A stretch of DNA of 64,000 bases, from assembly GCF_009569385.1 (NCBI RefSeq), contig NZ_WBOF01000001.1, forward strand, positions 3,358,001 through 3,422,000, written 5' to 3'. This DNA is from Streptomyces kaniharaensis (GTDB lineage Bacteria > Actinomycetota > Actinomycetes > Streptomycetales > Streptomycetaceae). A model generated the notes under the pieces. It saw nothing but the letters and a program-made list of their open reading frames with translations, was not told the origin of the DNA and made no database searches. Position 1 is the stretch's first letter. Every line of letters begins with the position of its first letter. This document shows, in pieces, positions 7,756 through 15,463 of this stretch. The translations under genes were made by a program, and so were the position numbers.

Positions 7756-8283
7756 ATGACACTCACCTTCACCCTGGACCCGAAGCCCGACCCCGACCTG
7801 CGCGGTGCGATCGTCCGCCTGTGGGCCGACGTCACCAACGCCGGCGGCGCCGTCGGCTTCGTGGCCCCGGTGACGGAGGACGAGGTCCGGGACACCGCCG
7901 ACCGCCAGTTCGCCGACACGGCCCCCGCCGGCCCGGACCGGATGCTGGTCGCCCACGAGACGGAGACCGGCAGGCTGGTCGGCGTGCTGTTCTTCGAGTC
8001 GATGCGCTTCGACCTCATGGAGCACTGGCGGATGCTCAAGCGGGTCATGGTGCACCCCGACTCCCAAGGCCGCGGCTACGGCGTCCAGCTGATGGCCGAG
8101 GCGGAGCGGGTCGCCCGGGAGTGGGGGCTGCAGAGCCTGCGGCTGACCGCGCGCGGCGGCCAGGGCCTGGAGAGCTTCTACAGCCGCTGCGGCTACCGGG
8201 AGGTCGGCCGGGTGCCGGCCGCGATCCGGGTCGCCCCGGGTGACGACCGCGACGACATCACCTTCTGGCTCGACCTGCGCTGA
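7756..8283 (+). CDS. GNAT-family N-acetyltransferase
   Basis: A 175-residue acetyl-CoA-dependent acyltransferase. The acetyl-CoA binding motif A is visible as VMVHPDSQGRGYGVQLMAEA (Q/R-x-x-G-x-G at SQGRGYG), followed by LRLTARGGQGLESFYSRCGY, the usual strand 6/helix 4 segment. The acceptor substrate cannot be told. ATG 7756 has no ribosome site; a -10-like TAGGCT at 7742-7747 ends 8 bp before the ATG, suggesting a leaderless transcript. It begins 22 bp after the MFS stop, so read-through is also possible. Confidence 0.9.
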   Translation: MTLTFTLDPKPDPDLRGAIVRLWADVTNAGGAVGFVAPVTEDEVRDTADRQFADTAPAGPDRMLVAHETETGRLVGVLFFESMRFDLMEHWRMLKRVMVHPDSQGRGYGVQLMAEAERVAREWGLQSLRLTARGGQGLESFYSRCGYREVGRVPAAIRVAPGDDRDDITFWLDLR

Positions 8284-8293
8284 CGCGGACCGC

Positions 8294-8327
8294 GGAGCCG
8301 GGGGACGGTCAACCCGTTCCCCGCTCC
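8294..8327 (+). terminator. Hairpin after the GNAT gene
   Basis: GGAGC with a C bulge, then GGGG and ACGG, folds back on CCGT, CCCC and GCTCC around a short loop, 10 bp after the stop. There is no T-run, as is common for Streptomyces terminators. Confidence 0.45.
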
Positions 8328-8391
8328 GGCCGTCGGGCATGCTTCACTGGGAGACCGGCCCCCGCCTCCCGTGCAGTAAGGATGTGTCCCA

Positions 8392-8736
8392 GTGAGCAGC
8401 AACGGCACCGAGAAGTCGCACGCCACGCTCCGCTACACCTCGCTGCGGGTCAGCATCTTCCTCGGCTGCCTGCTGGCGGCGCTGCTGCTCGGCCACTTCG
8501 GGATCATCCCGGTCAGAGGCGAAGCAGGCATGATCTTCCTCTTCCTGCTGGCCGCGATCGTCTCCGCGCCGCTCAGCTACGTGCTGCTGAGCAGGCAGCG
8601 CGACGAGATGTCCGCGCAGATCTCCACCAAGGTCGCCGGCATGCGCAGCCGCACCGCCGAGCGGATCGCCGCGCAGAACGCCGAGGAGGACGCCGCCGAC
8701 GAGGCCGCCCGAGCGGCCGCGGCGTCGCGGAACTGA
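8392..8736 (+). CDS. DUF4229-type small membrane protein
   Basis: A 114-residue protein with two hydrophobic helices (about residues 19-39 and 47-66), then a charged Ala/Arg/Glu-rich tail predicted to be a coiled-coil helix (SRQRDEMSAQISTKVAGMRS onward). This layout matches the actinobacterial DUF4229 family, of unknown function. GTG 8392 follows AAGGA with spacing about 8. In other actinomycetes such proteins are often near quinone or respiratory genes; here the next gene is a LacI regulator. Confidence 0.75.
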   Translation: MSSNGTEKSHATLRYTSLRVSIFLGCLLAALLLGHFGIIPVRGEAGMIFLFLLAAIVSAPLSYVLLSRQRDEMSAQISTKVAGMRSRTAERIAAQNAEEDAADEAARAAAASRN

Positions 8737-8768
8737 GCCCGGCCCCGGACGCCCTCACCGCAGCCGCC

Positions 8769-9941
8769 GTGCCCGCCCCCTCCGACCTCCCGCAGGCCCC
8801 CGACCAGCTGACTCCCGAGCAGCCGACTCCCGACCAGCCGACTCCCGAGCGACCCGCCGCCGAGCCGTCTGCCGCTGAGTCGTCCGCCAATGAGCCGCCC
8901 GTCGAGGCCCGGCGCGCCGGTGACGCGGCCGGCACCTGGCCGGCCCCGGTGCGCCGGCCCACCGGCCGGGACGTGGCCCGGCTCGCCGGGGTCTCGCAGG
9001 CCACCGTCTCCCTGGTGTTCTCCGGCTCCGAGGCCGGCTCCCGGGTCTCCGACGCCACCCGGCAGCGGGTCCGGGAAGCCGCCCGCAGCCTCGGCTACCG
9101 CCCACAGGCGGCCGGACGTCAGCTGCGCCTGGGCCGCAGCGGGATGATCCTTCTCGCCGTGCCGAACATCCTCGGCCCCTTCTTCGGCCGGGTGCTGGAG
9201 GGCGTCCACGAGGAGGCCGGGCGACACGGCCTGGCCGTCGTGGTCAGCTCCGGCTGGGGGAGTGCCACCCTCGCCGAGGCCGCCACCACCAGCCGCTTCG
9301 ACGGCCTGCTGATCTGCTCGCCGGACGACAGCCAGCTCGGCGAGCTGCCCGCCGACACCCCCGCCGTCTTCCTGGACGCCGACCCGGGCACCGACCGGGC
9401 CCGGCCGACCATCGAGCTCGACGTCGCGGGCGGAATGCGGGCCGCGGTCGAGCACCTCGCAGGCATCGGCCACCGCCGGATCGGGCGGCTGCGCTCCACC
9501 CACTCCGCCTACACCTTCCGGGTGCGGCAGGCCGCCTTCGAGCAGGCCGCCGCCGAACTCGGCCTGGATGTCATCGAGTTGGGCGTGAGCATCAACGAGG
9601 GCCAGCCCGCCGCCCGGAGCGTGGCACGCCGGCTGCTGGAGCGCCCGGACCGCCCGCGCGCGGTCATCTGCGACGACGACGTGGTGGCCTCCGGCGTCTA
9701 CCAGGCCGCCGCCGAGCTGGGAGTGCGGGTGCCGGACGAGCTGTCCGTGGTCGGCATGGACAACGTGCCGGTGGCCGCGCTGCTGGCCCCGCCGCTGACC
9801 ACGGTCGACCTGCCCGGCGAGGAACTGGGCCGTGCGGGTGCCGCCGCCCTGGCGGGTCTGCTGCGCGGCGACCGGGTGGCCCCGCTCTCCCCGCTGGCGA
9901 CCTCCCTGGTGCTGCGCTCCTCCACCGCACCGGCGCACTGA
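8769..9941 (+). CDS. LacI-family transcriptional regulator with a Pro-rich N-terminal extension
   Basis: A DNA-binding repressor of the LacI/GalR type. The helix-turn-helix (TGRDVARLAGVSQATVSLVF) is followed by the hinge helix and a sugar-binding-protein-like effector domain (ILLAVPNILGPFFGRVLEGV, later VICDDDVVASGVYQAAAELG and LSVVGMDNVPVAALLAPPLT). In most relatives the helix-turn-helix begins within a few residues of the start; here the open frame continues upstream with strong third-position GC and encodes a Pro/Glu/Gln-rich tract. GTG 8769 (390 aa) includes it, while GTG 8949 (330 aa) would give a family-length protein. Neither has a good ribosome site. Effector unknown; sugar-type by family. 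Confidence 0.85.
   Translation: MPAPSDLPQAPDQLTPEQPTPDQPTPERPAAEPSAAESSANEPPVEARRAGDAAGTWPAPVRRPTGRDVARLAGVSQATVSLVFSGSEAGSRVSDATRQRVREAARSLGYRPQAAGRQLRLGRSGMILLAVPNILGPFFGRVLEGVHEEAGRHGLAVVVSSGWGSATLAEAATTSRFDGLLICSPDDSQLGELPADTPAVFLDADPGTDRARPTIELDVAGGMRAAVEHLAGIGHRRIGRLRSTHSAYTFRVRQAAFEQAAAELGLDVIELGVSINEGQPAARSVARRLLERPDRPRAVICDDDVVASGVYQAAAELGVRVPDELSVVGMDNVPVAALLAPPLTTVDLPGEELGRAGAAALAGLLRGDRVAPLSPLATSLVLRSSTAPAH
8801..8845. repeat. 15-bp tandem repeat, 3 copies, in the LacI N-terminal extension
   Basis: Units CGACCAGCTGACTCC (8801-8815), CGAGCAGCCGACTCC (8816-8830) and CGACCAGCCGACTCC (8831-8845) encode a T-P-[ED]-Q-[LP] pentapeptide repeat. Confidence 0.75.
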
Positions 9942-9974
9942 GGCCCAGGCTCAGGCGTTCGGGACGCAAACAAA

Positions 9975-10009
9975 CTGCGCCCGCCGGTCCAGACCACCGG
10001 CGGGCGCAG
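9975..10009. terminator. Bidirectional terminator hairpin between LacI and MFS genes
   Basis: A perfect 14-bp stem (CTGCGCCCGCCGGT at 9975-9988 with its complement at 9996-10009) and a 7-nt loop. An A-rich AAACAAA lies before it, giving a T-rich tail on the minus strand. It is placed between two convergent genes. Confidence 0.8.
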
Positions 10010-10026
10010 CCGTTCTCGGGGGCCGG

Positions 10027-11235
10027 TCAGCCCACCGCCACCGGCCGTGCGACCGGCGCGAGCGGCACCGCCCGGAACCAGCGGCGCGCGCCGAACAGCA
10101 GCACACCGCCCAGCCCGATCCCGCCCGTCGCGCAGAGCGCCACCGATTGCAGCGAGCCCTCGGCGAGGTGGCCGGACACCGCGTAGCCGAGCGAGTTGCC
10201 GGTCGCGAACAGCGTCACCAGCCAGGCGAACGCCTCGGTCACCGTCCCGGTCGGCGCCAGCTCGGCGACCAGCACGAACGCCGCGGCCAGCAGCGGCGCC
10301 AGCAGGATCCCCGACAGGAACGCCAGCGCGGCCATCGGGTACGGCCCGGGCAGTACCACCAGCGGCAGGTAGGACCCGGCCATCACGACCGCCATCACCC
10401 ACGTCCGGGTCGCCGTGCTGCTGCGCCACTTCACCGCCCCGTACGCGAGCGCGCCCAGCAGCCCGCCGAGCGCGGCCATCGCCAGCAGCGTGCCGGCACC
10501 ACCCGGCAGAGCGCCGGCGTGGCGCTCGGCGTAGGCGATGAACAGCACGTTCTGCGCGCCGACCGCCCAGCCGGCCCCGGCCAGCCCGATCAGCAGCAGC
10601 ACCAGGCCGGGGGAGCGCAGCGGGCCGAGGAGCCCGGCGGAGTGCTCGCGCTGCGGGGCCCGCCAGGCGCGGGCCGGTGCGGCGGTGGCCACGATCAGCG
10701 CGCCCGCCAGGCCCAGTCCGGCCGCCACCCACAGCGCCGCGACCGGGCTGAAGAGGCCCGCGATCCCGGCGACGGCGAGCGGCCCTGCCACGTAGAGGAT
10801 CTGCTGCGAGGCGGAGTCGAAGGCGTAGGCGGTGTCCAGCTGCTCCTCCTCGACCACGGCGGGCCAGAGCGAGCGCAGGCAGGGTTCGAGCGGGGGCATG
10901 GCCAGCCCGGCGATCGCGGCGCCGACGGGCGCGGCGAGCGCCGAGCCGGGCGCGAGGGCGAGCAGCGCGTAGCCGCCGCCCGCGACGACGGCGGAGGCGA
11001 GCAGGACGCGCGGCTGCCCGGTGCGGTCGACGATCCGGCCGAGCACCGGCCCGCCGACGGCCGCGGAGATCGCGTAGGCGGCGGTGGCCAGCCCGATCCG
11101 GCCGTACGGCGCGCCGGCCTCGCGCAGGGCGAGGGCGATCACCAGGGCGGTCATGCCGGCCGGCAGGCGGCCGAGCAGGGTGCCGAAGAGCAGGCGGCTG
11201 ACGTGCGGGGCACGGAGCAGGGCGAGATAGCCCAT
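10027..11235 (-). CDS. MFS transporter (12-helix efflux-type permease)
   Basis: A 402-residue integral membrane protein with 11-12 predicted helices throughout. The N-terminus MGYLALLRAPHVSRLLFGTL and the GRIVDRTGQPRVLL loop fit Streptomyces MFS permeases of the drug-efflux type. ATG 11235 is preceded by GGGAGA. It is convergent with the LacI gene and divergent from the dicarboxylate symporter gene. A perfect 16-bp palindrome 69-84 bp upstream of its start is a strong operator candidate, implying control by a regulator not encoded next to it. Substrate unknown. Confidence 0.88.
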   Translation of the reverse strand: MGYLALLRAPHVSRLLFGTLLGRLPAGMTALVIALALREAGAPYGRIGLATAAYAISAAVGGPVLGRIVDRTGQPRVLLASAVVAGGGYALLALAPGSALAAPVGAAIAGLAMPPLEPCLRSLWPAVVEEEQLDTAYAFDSASQQILYVAGPLAVAGIAGLFSPVAALWVAAGLGLAGALIVATAAPARAWRAPQREHSAGLLGPLRSPGLVLLLIGLAGAGWAVGAQNVLFIAYAERHAGALPGGAGTLLAMAALGGLLGALAYGAVKWRSSTATRTWVMAVVMAGSYLPLVVLPGPYPMAALAFLSGILLAPLLAAAFVLVAELAPTGTVTEAFAWLVTLFATGNSLGYAVSGHLAEGSLQSVALCATGGIGLGGVLLFGARRWFRAVPLAPVARPVAVG

Positions 11236-11303
11236 CGGCGGGTCTCCCGTGGGGGCAGGCGCGGGCAGGGGTCGTCCACACAGGGGTTGGGGGACGCCGG
11301 CAA

Positions 11304-11319
11304 AGTTATACGTATAACT
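11304..11319. promoter_or_regulatory. Perfect 16-bp palindromic operator candidate
   Basis: AGTTATACGTATAACT reads identically on both strands, in an AT-rich patch surrounded by GC-rich DNA. Its position upstream of the MFS efflux gene is typical for a repressor site (GntR, TetR or MarR type). Confidence 0.65.
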
Positions 11320-11352
11320 GGGCCTCGGTCAACGCCATCTCAAACAACTACT

Positions 11353-11382
11353 TTGAAGGCCTCAAACCTTTACTGCTAACGT
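11353..11382 (+). promoter_or_regulatory. Candidate promoter of the dicarboxylate symporter gene
   Basis: -35 TTGAAG at 11353-11358 and -10 TAACGT at 11377-11382, spacer 18 bp. This would give an untranslated leader of about 240 nt. Confidence 0.35.
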
Positions 11383-11629
11383 GTCGGCCGTGACCACCTC
11401 AGACGCACTCCGGACGCACGGCCAGGGCCCCCTGCCCGCGGCCGTCCGCGCGTGCCGCCTGCCAGGTGCTGTGGACAGCCCGCGCCGTTGTCGCGCCATG
11501 AGCTGTATTCCGGCGGCACGCCCCTGACCGGGGGCCGAGCCCCTCCCGTGCGGTCCCTTGCGCCGTGCCGCCGTTCCCCGCCTCACCCCTCACCTCACCG
11601 TCAGCCTCGCTCCCCGGAGTCGCACCCCC

Positions 11630-12973
11630 ATGTCCACAGCGCCCGAGGCGACCTCGTCGCCGTCCGTGCTCGCCCGCATCCGCAGGACCCCGTTCTGGGT
11701 GCAGATCGTCGCCGGCCTCGTGCTGGGCGTCGGCCTCGGCTACCTGGCCCGCGCCGCCGACATCTCCTGGCTGGCCACCACCCTGGAGACCATCGGCAAG
11801 ACCTTCGTCCAGCTGCTCAAGCTGGCCGTCCCGCCGCTGGTGTTCACCGCGATCGTGGTGAGCGTCGCCAACCTGCGGGGCGTCACCAACGCGGCCCGCC
11901 TCGCCGGCCGCACCCTGCTCTGGTTCCTGATCACCTCGCTGATCGCGGTCGCCATCGGCCTCGGCCTCGGCCTGCTGACCGACCCCGGCCGGGGCAGCGG
12001 CCTCAGCACCGAGGGCCTCAAGGCGCCCAAGGGCGGCGGCACCTGGGTCGACTTCCTCACCGGCATCTTCCCGACCAACATCGTCACCGCGTTCACCGAG
12101 GTGAACGTGCTGCAGATCGTCTTCATGGCGGTCGTGGTCGGCGCGGCGGTCATCAAGCTCGGCAGCAAGGCCGAGCCTGTCCTCAGGTTCAGCGAGTCCG
12201 TCCTGGAGTTGACCCAGACCGCCCTGTGGTGGGTCATCCGGCTCTCCCCGCTCGGTACCCTCGGCCTGATCGGCAAGTCCGTCGCCAAGTACGGCTGGGA
12301 CCTGCTCAAGCCCTTCGCCACCCTGACCGTCGACATCTACGCCGGCTGCGCGCTGGTGCTGTTCGTCGTCTACTCGCTGCTGCTGAAGTTCGCCGGCGGC
12401 CTCAACCCCCTGAACTTCTACAAGGGCGCCTGGCCCGCCATCCAGCTGGCCTTCGTCTCGCGCTCCTCGGTCGGCACCCTGCCGGTCACCCGCCGCGTCA
12501 CCGAGCGCCTCGGCGTCCCGAGCGAGTACGCGTCCTTCGCCGTCCCGTTCGGCGCCACCACGAAGATGGACGGCTGCGCCGCGATCTACCCGTCAATCGC
12601 CGCGATCTTCGTCGCCCAGGTCTACAACATCGACCTCGGCATCAGGGACTACCTGCTGATCGCCTTCGTCTCGGTCATCGGCTCGGCCGCCACCGCGGGC
12701 CTCACCGGCGCGATCGTCATGCTGACCCTGACCCTCTCCACCCTGGGCCTTCCCCTGGAAGGCGTCGGCCTGCTGCTCGCCATCGACCCGATCCTCGACA
12801 TGATGCGCACAGCGACGAACGTCGCCGGACAGGCGCTGGTGCCGATCATCGTGGCCGCCCGTGAGGGCATCATCGACCGCGAGGCCTACGACAACCCGAC
12901 CGGCGACCTGCTGGACGGCCCGGCCGCCTTTCCGGCCCAGGCCGCCGAAGGCGCCGCTCCGGCCGCCGCCTGA
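11630..12973 (+). CDS. Dicarboxylate/amino acid:cation symporter (DAACS, GltP/DctA family)
   Basis: A 447-residue sodium- or proton-coupled importer of glutamate/aspartate or C4-dicarboxylates. Family landmarks are the re-entrant loop segment SRSSVGTLPVT (HP1 serine motif), GATTKMDGCAAIYP (NMDGT-type motif in TM7) and AIDPILDMMRTATNVAGQAL (TM8 binding region). MDG instead of the common NMDGT and RSS instead of SSS are conservative variants, so the substrate is uncertain. About eight transmembrane helices are visible. ATG 11630 has GGAG at wide spacing; the frame extends upstream to 11558 without homology. A strong hairpin follows the stop. Confidence 0.92.
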   Translation: MSTAPEATSSPSVLARIRRTPFWVQIVAGLVLGVGLGYLARAADISWLATTLETIGKTFVQLLKLAVPPLVFTAIVVSVANLRGVTNAARLAGRTLLWFLITSLIAVAIGLGLGLLTDPGRGSGLSTEGLKAPKGGGTWVDFLTGIFPTNIVTAFTEVNVLQIVFMAVVVGAAVIKLGSKAEPVLRFSESVLELTQTALWWVIRLSPLGTLGLIGKSVAKYGWDLLKPFATLTVDIYAGCALVLFVVYSLLLKFAGGLNPLNFYKGAWPAIQLAFVSRSSVGTLPVTRRVTERLGVPSEYASFAVPFGATTKMDGCAAIYPSIAAIFVAQVYNIDLGIRDYLLIAFVSVIGSAATAGLTGAIVMLTLTLSTLGLPLEGVGLLLAIDPILDMMRTATNVAGQALVPIIVAAREGIIDREAYDNPTGDLLDGPAAFPAQAAEGAAPAAA

Positions 12974-12988
12974 CACGCCCTCTCCCGA

Positions 12989-13020
12989 ACGGGCCCTCTC
13001 CCTGACGGGGGAGGGCCCGT
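12989..13020 (+). terminator. Terminator of the symporter gene
   Basis: A 14-bp stem (ACGGGCCCTCTCCC at 12989-13002 against 13007-13020, one G-U type pair) closing a 4-nt loop, 16 bp after the stop. Confidence 0.75.
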
Positions 13021-13172
13021 TGCGTGCTGTCAGGGAGTCGCGAATCCCTGGTGACCGGCGGGGCGGGCGGCGCTAGGGTGTCCGCTGCGCCCCGCCGGAT
13101 GATCTTCTCCCCGGCCGGGTGCCCGGTCCGTGGACCGGTACGAGCCCCTCCTCCCGACTGGATGTCACCAGC

Positions 13173-13709
13173 ATGGCTGTCAGAGCCCGCATAGTCGCCG
13201 GCGCCCTCGGTGCCGCTCTCCTCTTCTCGCTCGGCGCGCCCAGCGCCGGCGCGTACCAGCAGACCATCCCGACCACCGTCACCTGGGGTGTCGCGTTCGA
13301 CCCCAAGTGCCTGGAGATCGCCGACTGGCGCACCGACAACGGCGCCCCGGCCCGGCAGTGGGACTGCACGGGCGGCGCCAGCCAGCAGTGGAACGTCCAG
13401 GGGGTCCGGACGTCCGGGGGGACGGGGTCGCTGGTCAACGCGTTCAGCGGCAAGTGCCTGGAGATCGCGGACTGGCGCACCGACAACGGTGCCCCCGCCC
13501 GCCAGTGGGACTGCACCGGCGGTGCCAACCAGAGCTGGATCCGGACCTGGGTCCCCGCCGTCGGCTGGCAGCTGGTCAACGCGCACAGCGGCAAGTGCCT
13601 GGAGATCGCCGACTGGCGGACCGACAACGGTGCCCCGGCCCGGCAGTGGGACTGCACCGGCGGGGACAACCAGCACTGGTTCCCGTTCGCCCCGGGTACC
13701 GTCCGCTGA
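13173..13709 (+). CDS. Secreted ricin-type beta-trefoil lectin domain protein with three near-identical repeats
   Basis: A 178-residue exported protein: a signal peptide (residues 1-27, Arg-containing n-region, hydrophobic core, cleavage near SAGA-YQQ) and a single ricin-B-like lectin fold. Each repeat carries KCLEIADWRTDNGAPARQWD and ends in the Q-x-W motif typical of ricin repeats. At DNA level the copies start at 13305, 13452 and 13593 and are almost identical for about 70 bp, far more than usual within a trefoil. There is no catalytic domain, so it is a stand-alone lectin that probably binds carbohydrate outside the cell. ATG 13173 starts the signal peptide; the ribosome site is weak. Confidence 0.85.
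   Translation: MAVRARIVAGALGAALLFSLGAPSAGAYQQTIPTTVTWGVAFDPKCLEIADWRTDNGAPARQWDCTGGASQQWNVQGVRTSGGTGSLVNAFSGKCLEIADWRTDNGAPARQWDCTGGANQSWIRTWVPAVGWQLVNAHSGKCLEIADWRTDNGAPARQWDCTGGDNQHWFPFAPGTVR
13305..13670. repeat. Three intragenic direct repeats (about 145-bp period)
   Basis: Near-identical segments beginning at 13305, 13452 and 13593 (spacings 147 and 141 bp) encode the lectin repeats. The differences are mostly silent. Confidence 0.85.
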
Positions 13710-13766
13710 GCGACGGCGACGTCGGCCGAGCGACGGTGAAGTCCGTCGAGCGGCGGTGAAAAGGCA

Positions 13767-13793
13767 GGGGGCCCGCCGGATGGGCGGGCCCCC
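13767..13793 (+). terminator. Terminator hairpin after the lectin gene
   Basis: An 11-bp GC stem (GGGGGCCCGCC at 13767-13777 with its complement at 13783-13793), a 5-nt loop and a following TTGGGTGTTG. It could also stop transcription of the convergent cold-shock gene. Confidence 0.7.
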
Positions 13794-13884
13794 TTGGGTG
13801 TTGCTCTTGTGCTCATGGTGACGGCTGTCGGGAGCCGCCGGCGGACCCGTGGGGGTCCCGAGCGATCAGAACATCAGAGGATGG

Positions 13885-14088
13885 TCAGATAGCGGTGACG
13901 TTCTCCGCCTGCGGGCCCTTCGGACCCTGGGTGACGTCAAAGCTGACCGCCTGGTTCTCCTCCAGCGAGCGGAAGCCGCTCGCGTTGATGGCGGAGTAGT
14001 GGACGAAGACGTCGGGGCCGCCGCCCTCCTGGGCGATGAAGCCGAAGCCCTTCTCAGCGTTGAACCACTTGACGGTTCCCGTGGCCAT
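13885..14088 (-). CDS. Cold-shock protein, CspA family
   Basis: A 67-residue single cold-shock domain that binds single-stranded RNA and DNA and acts as an RNA chaperone. The RNP1 motif KGFGFI and RNP2 motif VFVHYS are intact, and it begins [18 protein letters not shown], the canonical actinobacterial start. ATG 14088 has a near-perfect AAGGAG 7-8 nt upstream. The gene is divergent from mqnA and has an unusually AT-rich, hairpin-rich leader (14160-14234), suggesting post-transcriptional control. Confidence 0.97.
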   Translation of the reverse strand: MATGTVKWFNAEKGFGFIAQEGGGPDVFVHYSAINASGFRSLEENQAVSFDVTQGPKGPQAENVTAI

Positions 14089-14176
14089 GCCGTTCTCCTT
14101 GCGAGGCGTGTCGGGGACCACACCGTGTGGCACCCGGTCCGCTGCGCTGATCGCCCTGCCTCCGGACGAGTCCGAA

Positions 14177-14199
14177 GTTTTTCGATATTGCTGAAAAAC
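14177..14199 (-). promoter_or_regulatory. Second stem-loop of the cold-shock leader
   Basis: GTTTTTC at 14177-14183 pairs with GAAAAAC at 14193-14199 (7 bp, 9-nt loop). On the minus strand it follows directly after the terminator-like hairpin and uses part of that hairpin's T-rich tail. A smaller third hairpin (CGGAC/GTCCG, about 14163-14174) follows. Confidence 0.55.
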
Positions 14200-14205
14200 T
14201 ACAAA

Positions 14206-14234
14206 AAGCCTGCGGTTACATGCTCCGCAGGCTT
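14206..14234 (-). terminator. Terminator-like hairpin upstream of the cold-shock gene
   Basis: A perfect 10-bp stem (AAGCCTGCGG at 14206-14215 and CCGCAGGCTT at 14225-14234) with a 9-nt loop. Read on the minus strand it is followed by TTTTTGTAGTTTTT. It sits about 120-145 nt before the csp start, so it is either an attenuator in the csp leader or the end of a small RNA. Confidence 0.6.
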
Positions 14235-14295
14235 CAAGTACTGCAAGGGGAATCAAACTGCAACTGAGGGCAACGCTAGCATGCGGTCGCTGTGA

Positions 14296-15369
<1,074 letters not shown>

Positions 15370-15381
15370 GACCGGTACGGT

Positions 15382-15420
15382 CTGCTCCCGGGCGCGCGCG
15401 ATGCGGACGCCCGGGAGCAG
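15382..15420 (+). terminator. Hairpin after mqnA
   Basis: A perfect 13-bp stem (CTGCTCCCGGGCG at 15382-15394 with its complement at 15408-15420) around a 13-nt loop, 12 bp after the mqnA stop. Confidence 0.6.
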
Positions 15421-15463
15421 TTCGGGAGGCGGGCCGCCGGCGGCGAGGGGAGCGTGGCGGGCG

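Larger units (their letters stand above)
11236..11629. other. 394-bp divergent promoter region
   Basis: It holds the upstream regions of the minus-strand MFS gene and the plus-strand symporter gene: the palindrome at 11304-11319, a promoter-like element at 11353-11382 and a leader of roughly 240 nt before the symporter ATG. No convincing gene is inside it. Confidence 0.6.

Noticed and set aside
11499-11528. A 9-codon reading frame (ATG to TGA) in the symporter leader, considered as a leader peptide
   Set aside because: No ribosome site, no run of a regulatory amino acid and no terminator/antiterminator pair nearby.
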